From contig JARIET010000015.1 of NCBI GenBank assembly GCA_031127185.1, positions 1 to 19,848 on the forward strand: a DNA stretch of 19,848 nucleotides, given 5' to 3'. Source of the DNA: Gemmatimonadota bacterium. Lineage in GTDB: Bacteria; Gemmatimonadota; Gemmatimonadetes; Gemmatimonadales; Gemmatimonadaceae. The notes under the pieces were generated by a model. It had not been told where the DNA came from, searched no databases, and saw nothing but the letters and a program-made list of their open reading frames with translations. The translations under genes and the position numbers were made by a program. Positions 7,913-13,690 of this stretch are shown here, piece by piece (the stretch's first letter is position 1; the number at the start of each line of letters is the position of its first letter).

Positions 7913-8634
7913 GCCACCCTCCCCTTGCTGCGGAAGAGCGAAGCAATCGCGCCCTCGAAGCGGTGCTCGCCAACCTGATGGAGCAACGAATCGAACGTGC
8001 CCGTGAACCCGATCTCGCCGTCGCAGAGGAAGGCAACGTCGTCGGCAAGCCCTTCGAGTTCAGCGCTCACGTGCGACGTGATCAGCACCGTGCGACCCGA
8101 GGCGCGAACGGACCGGATCTTGTCCTTGAGGATCGCCGCGGCCAGCGGGTCGAGCCCGGCGGTCGGTTCATCGAGGATGAGAATTTCGGGCGAAAACAGG
8201 AACGCGATGGCCGCACTCACCTTTTGGCGCGTGCCGCCGGAAAGGGTGCGCACCAAGCGGTCCATTTCACGCACGAGGTGGAACGCTTCAATGAGCTCGT
8301 CGTCGCGCGGCGATTCGGCGCCTTCGCCGGCGCGCACTGACGCCACCAGCGCGATGACGTCGGCGACGGTGAGGTTCTCCGGGAAGCGCGCGAGCTGTGG
8401 CATGTACCCGATCGCCCGCCGGTAGCGGCCAGCTTCATCAACAGGCGCATCCTTCACGAATACAGTTCCCGCATCCGGGCGCACCAAACCGAGAAGCGAC
8501 TTGATGAGGGTGGTCTTGCCGGAGGCATTAGGTCCCACGAGCGCCGTCACGGCGCCAGTGCGGAACTCGAGCGTTACGCCGCGCAACGCATCGTGCGTAC
8601 CGTACCGTTTACGCAGGCCTTCGACGCGGATCAT
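7909..8634 (-). CDS. nosF: NosF, ATPase of the NosDFY ABC system
   Basis: This 241-residue ABC ATPase shows every expected motif: Walker A GPNASGKT at 34-41, the Q-loop glutamine at Q80, signature LSGGTRQ at 131-137, Walker B ILILDEP at 151-157, and the switch histidine at H188. The Walker A is slightly unusual in having Ala-Ser before GKT. The ATG at 8634-8632 overlaps the nosD stop as ATGA, and the stop overlaps the nosY GTG start, giving a tightly coupled nosDFY block. It should sit on the cytoplasmic face bound to NosY and power NosD-dependent CuZ maturation. Confidence 0.94.
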   Translation of the reverse strand: MIRVEGLRKRYGTHDALRGVTLEFRTGAVTALVGPNASGKTTLIKSLLGLVRPDAGTVFVKDAPVDEAGRYRRAIGYMPQLARFPENLTVADVIALVASVRAGEGAESPRDDELIEAFHLVREMDRLVRTLSGGTRQKVSAAIAFLFSPEILILDEPTAGLDPLAAAILKDKIRSVRASGRTVLITSHVSAELEGLADDVAFLCDGEIGFTGTFDSLLHQVGEHRFEGAIASLFRSKGRVA

Positions 8635-9914
8635 CGCGGCGCTCCGCGTTCGGCGCCCGGGTTGGCCGCTGACTTGCGAACAGGTTTGATCAACGGGCGC
8701 TTGTCCACCAGCGCCTCTGGAGTCAGCATCGGCATCACTCGCTCGGCCGCATCGAGTACCGCGACCGTCGGGCTGCGCAGGAGCAGGAGTGACGCGGGAT
8801 GCTGTTCAACAATGAGCGCGAAGAGCCGCACTGGGTGAAATGGCACATCACCGACGCCATCGCGATTCAGGTCGTAGCCGCGGTAGCCGTCCCACCAATT
8901 GCCATCAAAGGTGGAGTTCGCCGAACGTGAGTTCGTGGTGACGTCAAACGCATTGGCGCGAAAATGGTTGCCGACAAAGTGATTTTCCGTTGCATCGGCG
9001 AACACGCGCGCCGCCCAGCCGTTCTGGAGAAAATCGTTGTCGCGGATCTCCAGTCGCGTGGCGCCTTCCAGGAAGAGGCCTGTGGAGTTGCGCTCGAATG
9101 TGTTGCCACGGATCTCGCCGCCGAGGATTTCCTTGAGCAACAGACCATAGGCGCCGCCACCCCAGGCATCGGCGAACCGGTTGTTCGCGATCGTGACTCC
9201 ACGGCTGTACATCACGGCGACCCCGGCCGCGTTCGCCCGGAACGTGTTGCTGTCGTAACGACAGGAGTCCGAGTACATGAAGTGCAGGCCGTAGCGCTGG
9301 TTTTCTTCGCTCACGTTGCGTCGCGTGAGCCCGCCCTCTGAAAACTCGAAATAGATCCCGTCGCGTTGACCAAGAATCCGGTTGTCCTCGATCAACGCCT
9401 GTGGCGACTGATAGAGATGGATCCCGTTTCCGCTGGTGGATTGACTCGCCCCAGAGGCGCGGATGTCGTTGTTGCGCACAACGCATTCGGCCGAGCGCTC
9501 GAGATAGATGCCCCAGAGGTTATCGTAGACCCGATTGCCCTCGATCCGACAGCGATGCGCGTTACGGGCACGAATGCCGGCGCGGTCCTCGAGGTTGGAG
9601 ACTCCGGTGCCCGTAACTGTGAAGCCGCGTACTGTGACGTCGTTGGCTTCGACGACGAGCACTGCACGCTTGCCCTCACCGTCGAGCACGGGCCAGCCAC
9701 GGCCGAGGAGCGTGACGTTCGGCGTGCGCAGCACAAGCGTTGGTTCGCGGTACCGGCCGGCAGTGACGACGACAACGTCGCCAGGCTTGGCGCGCTCCAG
9801 GGCGACGGTAACTGCGGGCACTGCGCCCCCTGGCCCGACGACGATCGTATCGACGGGCAACCTCCCCAGGTCAGCTGCCGCGATGAGCATCGCGAACCAG
9901 GGGGCCAGTGTCAC
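8631..9914 (-). CDS. nosD: NosD, periplasmic beta-helix copper-centre maturation protein
   Basis: This is a 427-residue protein. The frame is open for 91 codons further upstream, but that part lies over the NosL domain. The start is taken as the GTG at 9914-9912, which overlaps the preceding stop as GTGA and has an AGGA eight bases upstream. An alternative ATG is at 9890. A short hydrophobic leader (WFAMLIAAADLG) should direct export. The body is a right-handed beta-helix of repeated N-x-I/F turns (residues about 60-330, CASH type). The C-terminal NosD signature begins at NWWDGYRGYDLNRDGVGD, followed by a segment ending DKRPLIKP. NosD collects copper from NosL and helps load the CuZ site of NosZ. 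Length is normal. Confidence 0.92.
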   Translation of the reverse strand: MTLAPWFAMLIAAADLGRLPVDTIVVGPGGAVPAVTVALERAKPGDVVVVTAGRYREPTLVLRTPNVTLLGRGWPVLDGEGKRAVLVVEANDVTVRGFTVTGTGVSNLEDRAGIRARNAHRCRIEGNRVYDNLWGIYLERSAECVVRNNDIRASGASQSTSGNGIHLYQSPQALIEDNRILGQRDGIYFEFSEGGLTRRNVSEENQRYGLHFMYSDSCRYDSNTFRANAAGVAVMYSRGVTIANNRFADAWGGGAYGLLLKEILGGEIRGNTFERNSTGLFLEGATRLEIRDNDFLQNGWAARVFADATENHFVGNHFRANAFDVTTNSRSANSTFDGNWWDGYRGYDLNRDGVGDVPFHPVRLFALIVEQHPASLLLLRSPTVAVLDAAERVMPMLTPEALVDKRPLIKPVRKSAANPGAERGAPR

Positions 9915-10972
9915 TGCCGAGTTCCTGCGTTGTGACTGCCGGCAGTGGTGTCTGCGAGCAGGTCGTTCCACCCCATGAGACTTCCGCCGAGCATCGCGCG
10001 CTGCTGCTCGGCTGCTTCCTGCGAGGCGAAGGCCGCGATTCCGCCCGCCATTGGACTCTTGATCAACGCACCGCGAAGAAACCCGGCCGACTCCGCTGGC
10101 ACAAACGTGCCCGGACGCTGCAGGTCGATCACGTAAATGGCCTTCGCAGTACCAGCCGGTGCGGTTCGTGCCCAGGCGGCGAGGCACTCAATGGAATCGA
10201 AGGTCATCGTGCGGCCATTCTTCGTGATCGCCTGTCCGCCAAACCGTGCATCGACGATCGTCATCCGGCACTGCGTGCACGCGTCTTCATTGAGGGCGAT
10301 TGCCCGCGGACCATCGGGCGCGCAACCCAGGGCACCGATGATGAGCGCGGTTGCCGCGAGCGCCGTTGCGGATTCCCTGCTGGCCCGCGGTGCCGGGGTT
10401 GAGCGCCGTCGCAGGGTCGAGGCCATCACCGCGGCCACAGCCAGCGCCGAGGCAACGAGCACCCAACCTCCCGACGCCGGCCACGACGTCGCCCGGAAGT
10501 TCAGCAGCTGCTTTGACCCGATGATCGGGGGCTGATACGACATCCCTTCCACGCGTATGATGGCCTTCGGGTCAAGGTCGTGTCCGTATTCGTATCCCCA
10601 CTTGGCGTAGTCGGCGAGGCCGGCGACGAACACCAGTCCGAGTGCGACTGCCCACGTGTAGAACGGGCCTCGCCGCCCAATCCAGGCGACGGCGAGGCCG
10701 GTCACAATCAACACCCCGAGAATCACGGGCATCCACTTCAGCTCTGGGATCGAGTCGGGGACAATCTCCTTCATTCCGATGTAATGGTTGAGCCCGTTAA
10801 TGCTGTTCAGGTCATTCTCCTTGAACCCCCCGATCGTGTTGATCCAGATCAGCATGCCCAGGCCTTCGGGATACTGCGGCGCAATCAAGCCGATGCTCCA
10901 GAGCGGGAGGACGTACGCCGCACTCATGGCAAGTGCGGCGACGCCGACGATCCAACGGGCCGTGCGTGTCAT
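9911..10972 (-). CDS. NosB-like membrane domain fused to NosL copper chaperone domain
   Basis: This 353-residue protein joins two usually separate nos proteins. Residues 1-190 form a four-helix membrane domain (about 7-30, 81-99, 104-121 and 168-187) with a periplasmic loop rich in Trp/Tyr; this resembles the membrane protein called NosB that follows nosZ in clade II clusters. A basic, cytoplasm-like linker (RRRSTPAPRASR) leads into a fifth hydrophobic stretch ending in a lipobox, IIGALGC (C217). The NosL domain then follows, with the copper-binding pattern CTQCRM at 232-237 and the NosL-typical MTFDSIECLAAW. The topology places NosL in the periplasm, as its function requires. ATG M183 at 10426 could start a free NosL lipoprotein. 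The gene starts 43 bases after nosZ with GGGG upstream, and its stop overlaps the nosD GTG. NosL is clear; the NosB label rests on position and topology. Confidence 0.85.
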   Translation of the reverse strand: MTRTARWIVGVAALAMSAAYVLPLWSIGLIAPQYPEGLGMLIWINTIGGFKENDLNSINGLNHYIGMKEIVPDSIPELKWMPVILGVLIVTGLAVAWIGRRGPFYTWAVALGLVFVAGLADYAKWGYEYGHDLDPKAIIRVEGMSYQPPIIGSKQLLNFRATSWPASGGWVLVASALAVAAVMASTLRRRSTPAPRASRESATALAATALIIGALGCAPDGPRAIALNEDACTQCRMTIVDARFGGQAITKNGRTMTFDSIECLAAWARTAPAGTAKAIYVIDLQRPGTFVPAESAGFLRGALIKSPMAGGIAAFASQEAAEQQRAMLGGSLMGWNDLLADTTAGSHNAGTRQ

Positions 10973-11015
10973 ACGGCGTTTCCCCTGGTTCTGCGGTCCG
11001 AAGGCGTCACGGGAC

Positions 11016-13013
11016 CTACTTCTCCTTCTCTGCCGCAGCAGGGGAACCGCCCTTCGACAACGTTCCCGTGAGGGCCACGGCGCTCCCGGCCGGCGAGACG
11101 CGGACGTAGCCAGACATCTCCTGGTGGAGGGCCGAGCAGAAGTCCGTGCAATACATCGGGTACACGCCGACCCGCGGCGGAACCCACTTCAGCGTGCGGG
11201 TGGTGCCGGGCATGACCAGCAGTTCGCCCGTCTGCGCACCCATGATGGTGAAGCCGTGCGGGATATCCCAGTCTTGCTCGAGGTTGGTGACGTGGAAGAG
11301 CACTGTGTCACCCAGCTGCACACCCTCGATGTTGTCGGGTGAGAAGTGCGAGCGGATCGCCGTCATGCGAACGTGGACCGTCTTGCCTTCGCGATTGACG
11401 CCCGTCTCCCGCTCGGTACGCGCCACGCGCGGGTGCGTGTTGTCGGCCAGCTTGAAGAACTTCAGCTGGCGATCCTTGATCTTGCTCGCCGCGATCGACT
11501 GGCCGTAGTGCGGTTCGCCTTCCGTGGGGAAGTCGAGGAGCAGCTTCATCTTGTCACCCGTGATGTCGTAGATCTGTGCGCTCTGGGTGAGCTCCATGCC
11601 CGTGGGCAGATAGCGGTCTTTGGTGATCTTGTTGAGGGCGATCACATACTTGGCATCCGGCTTCGCCGTTCCGCCGCCCGGAATCATGAGGTGGCCGATC
11701 GAGTAGAACGTGGGCGCGCGATCGACCACTTCCCAGGTTCCCAGCTTCCACTTCACGATTTCCGAGGAGATGAACATCGAGGTGTAGGCATAGCCCTTGC
11801 CATCGAACTCGGTGTGCAGGGGGCCAAGGCCCGGCTTCTGGACTTCGCCGGCGATGGTCGAGTTGTACTTGAGCACCGGGATGCCCTCGAGTTCGCCTTC
11901 GAATTCCTTCCCTTCGATCGCCTTCTGCATCTTGCTGAACGAGTGCACGGGAATCACGGCGGCGAGCTTTCCCCCGGCCACGATGTATTCGCCCGTCGGA
12001 TCCACGTCGGCGCCGTGTGGCGACTTCGGAGTCGGCAGGAAGTACACGGAGCCCGGGCAGTTTGCCGGAAGCAGCTGGTGCACGGAACGGATGTGTTCCG
12101 ATCGCGCGACGCCACTCTTCTCATCGACGACGTTGTGCAGGTAGTCGGTCGCGGCATCCTTGCCCTTTCCGGCTTTGACGCAGGCTTCGGCGGCCTTCCA
12201 GTTCACCGCTGCGATGAAGTCTTTGTCGTTCTGTGAGGCGTTCACTTCGAGCAGCGAGTTGGCCTGTTCCGAGTTGTACGTGCTCAGGAACATCCAGCCG
12301 TGGCTCGGGCCTTTTCCGGCGCGGGCCAGGTCATAGTTGAAGCCGGGCACCAGCATCTGGAATGCAATCGCCATCTTCCCCGGTTCGTTGGCCTTGATGA
12401 ACGAGAACTGGCCCTTGAAGCGCGACTTGAAGTCGGCAATCGGCACGTCCGTGTTGGGCACGGGAACCGAGAACCGCGTCGAGGAAATCACGTACTCGCT
12501 GTTCTGCGTGACGAAGGGCGAGCCGTGGTTACCTCCCGCATTCGGAATCTCGATGATCTCATCCGTTTCCATGCGGGTGAGGTCAATGCGCGCGATACGC
12601 GGCGTGTTGTTGGCGTTGATGAAGAGCCAGCGGCCGTCGTCCTCGCCATTGGTCTGCGAGAGTGCCGGGTGATGCGTGTCGTCCCAGGGCACGAAGCCAT
12701 ATGATGTGTTCAGCATCGCCTTCGATTCTTCGTTGTAGCCCCAGCCATTCTCCGGGTATTGCGAGAAGACGGGAATCGTCCGTAGGCGACGACCGGAAGG
12801 GAGGCCATAGACTCCGATCTGGCCGTTGAATCCTCCGGAGAGGAAGGCGTAGAACTCGTCGTGTGTGCCAGGCGCGACGTAAACGCGCTGCGCGACGTCG
12901 CCGCCCACGAGCGCGCCGCCGGACTGTCGATTGCTGCAAGCGTACGCGAAACCGAGAATCACCAACGCGAGCGCGCCGTAGCGCAGCCCGCGGGACTGAA
13001 GTTGAGCAACCAT
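11016..13013 (-). CDS. nosZ: NosZ, clade II (Sec-type) nitrous oxide reductase
   Basis: This 665-residue enzyme reduces N2O to N2 in the periplasm. The ATG at 13013 is chosen over the in-frame GTG at 13025, because GAGG at 13023-13020 then serves as ribosome binding site six bases away. The leader has no twin arginines and ends FAYAC (C26), so export is by Sec and lipidation is possible. Seven histidines spaced as in known CuZ sites are present: H114 and H115 (DDTHHP), H163, H333, H400, H441 and H502. The C-terminal cupredoxin domain has the CuA ligands H586, C622, C626, H630 and M633 (CTDFCSALHQEM). Where clade I enzymes have Trp between the two CuA cysteines, this one has D624. There is no C-terminal haem domain, unlike the fused enzymes of epsilonproteobacteria, so an outside cytochrome must deliver electrons. 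Confidence 0.97.
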   Translation of the reverse strand: MVAQLQSRGLRYGALALVILGFAYACSNRQSGGALVGGDVAQRVYVAPGTHDEFYAFLSGGFNGQIGVYGLPSGRRLRTIPVFSQYPENGWGYNEESKAMLNTSYGFVPWDDTHHPALSQTNGEDDGRWLFINANNTPRIARIDLTRMETDEIIEIPNAGGNHGSPFVTQNSEYVISSTRFSVPVPNTDVPIADFKSRFKGQFSFIKANEPGKMAIAFQMLVPGFNYDLARAGKGPSHGWMFLSTYNSEQANSLLEVNASQNDKDFIAAVNWKAAEACVKAGKGKDAATDYLHNVVDEKSGVARSEHIRSVHQLLPANCPGSVYFLPTPKSPHGADVDPTGEYIVAGGKLAAVIPVHSFSKMQKAIEGKEFEGELEGIPVLKYNSTIAGEVQKPGLGPLHTEFDGKGYAYTSMFISSEIVKWKLGTWEVVDRAPTFYSIGHLMIPGGGTAKPDAKYVIALNKITKDRYLPTGMELTQSAQIYDITGDKMKLLLDFPTEGEPHYGQSIAASKIKDRQLKFFKLADNTHPRVARTERETGVNREGKTVHVRMTAIRSHFSPDNIEGVQLGDTVLFHVTNLEQDWDIPHGFTIMGAQTGELLVMPGTTRTLKWVPPRVGVYPMYCTDFCSALHQEMSGYVRVSPAGSAVALTGTLSKGGSPAAAEKEK

Positions 13014-13019
13014 GAGGAA

Positions 13020-13023
13020 CCTC
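13020..13023 (-). promoter_or_regulatory. Ribosome binding site of nosZ (decides the start)
   Basis: On the minus strand, GTGAGGTTCCTCATG places a GAGG six bases before the ATG at 13013. The GTG that would otherwise extend nosZ by four codons is part of this Shine-Dalgarno stretch. Confidence 0.7.
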
Positions 13024-13089
13024 ACTTGCGGATTGTGGAGCGGTTAACCTTTGGGCCGTAGGCGTTCCCCCTATGGGCAGCAGCCGACG

Positions 13090-13108
13090 GATGCATTTAT
13101 TGTGCATC
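13090..13108. promoter_or_regulatory. Candidate NsrR operator between nosZ and the Rrf2 regulator
   Basis: GATGCATTTATTGTGCATC is an inverted repeat with 6-bp arms (GATGCA/TGCATC) around seven bases. It has exactly the 9-1-9 spacing of the NsrR box known from proteobacteria (GATGYATTT-n-AAATRCATC). The left half matches at all nine positions and the right half at six of nine. It lies 77 bases upstream of the nosZ start and 73 bases upstream of the regulator start. On the minus strand an AT-rich CAATAAAT within it could be a nosZ -10 region, so bound protein would block transcription. Repression relieved by NO, and autoregulation, are inferred. Confidence 0.7.
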
Positions 13109-13135
13109 TCAGATACCACTTTCGAAGTCGGCGGC

Positions 13136-13163
13136 TCCCCTGCAGGACAGAGGGGGAATCCCC
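13136..13163 (+). promoter_or_regulatory. Alternative G-rich hairpins just upstream of the regulator's ribosome binding site
   Basis: The run GGGGG at 13152-13156 can pair either with CCCC at 13137-13140 or with CCCC at 13160-13163, so two mutually exclusive small hairpins are possible. They end four bases before the AGGAGG at 13167-13172. They could tune translation of the Rrf2 regulator, or be chance in GC-rich DNA. Confidence 0.25.
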
Positions 13164-13181
13164 GACAGGAGGCGCCCCGAC

Positions 13182-13610
13182 ATGCGACTCACCCGGTTTA
13201 CCGACAACGCCCTCCGCTGCCTCACGTTTCTGGCGCTGCGCGAGGGAGAGTCCGTGACGGTCACTGAGATCGCAGCCCGCATGCGGATGTCCGAAGACCA
13301 TCTGTTCAAGGTGATTTCGGGGCTCGCCGAGGCCGGCTACGTGGAGACGCAACGTGGCAGGGGCGGCGGTGTGCGACTCAACCGGGCGCCGGAGACGATT
13401 GTCATTGGCCAGGTGGTACGAGCGACTGAGGAGAGCTTTGCGCTCGTGGAGTGCTTTGACCCGGTATCCAATACCTGTCCCATTGCGCCGGCGTGCGTCC
13501 TCGCGGGTGCGCTCGACCGCGCCCTGAACGCATTTCTGGAGGTGCTCGACCAGCTAACGCTGGCCGACCTGGTGCGCCAGCCGAGGAAGTTGAGGACGCT
13601 GGTGGCGTAA
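13182..13610 (+). CDS. nsrR: Rrf2-family Fe-S transcription regulator, NsrR-like
   Basis: This is a 142-residue regulator with AGGAGG at 13167-13172 before its ATG. The N-terminal half is the Rrf2 winged helix (MRLTRFTDNALRCL at the start; VTVTEIAARMRMSEDHLFKVI as the helix-turn-helix; GYVETQRGRGGGVRL as the wing). Three cysteines at 91, 99 and 105 (ECFDPVSNTCPIAPAC) and Asp at position 8 match the cluster ligands of Streptomyces NsrR (D8 and three Cys). The first Cys-Cys gap is seven residues, longer than in E. coli (four) or Streptomyces (five). NsrR represses nitrosative-stress and denitrification genes until NO damages the cluster. Its divergence from nosZ, with a matching operator between them, supports control of the nos operon. 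Other Rrf2 sensors (RirA, IscR) are less likely. Confidence 0.83.
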   Translation: MRLTRFTDNALRCLTFLALREGESVTVTEIAARMRMSEDHLFKVISGLAEAGYVETQRGRGGGVRLNRAPETIVIGQVVRATEESFALVECFDPVSNTCPIAPACVLAGALDRALNAFLEVLDQLTLADLVRQPRKLRTLVA

Positions 13611-13690
13611 GGGACGCAGAGGCAGCGCCACCGGCGTGCCTTTCGTACTATATGAAGGCCGTTTTCACCCCCCAGCCGGACTTCATACCA

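Noticed and set aside
9915..10187. Long N-terminal extension of NosD
   Set aside because: The 91 extra codons lie over the NosL domain, are Arg-rich and Ser-rich, and precede a coupled GTG start with an AGGA upstream.
13011..13025. GTG at 13025 as start of nosZ
   Set aside because: It would add four residues and use the GTGAGG stretch as coding. The ATG at 13013 has GAGG six bases upstream.
13042..13049. GGTTAACC palindrome in the nosZ leader as a second operator
   Set aside because: It is only eight bases, lies close to the nosZ start, and does not match the NsrR half-site.
13493..13690. Upstream extension of the S9 peptidase
   Set aside because: It overlaps the NsrR-like gene in another frame, and the signal peptide begins at 13691.
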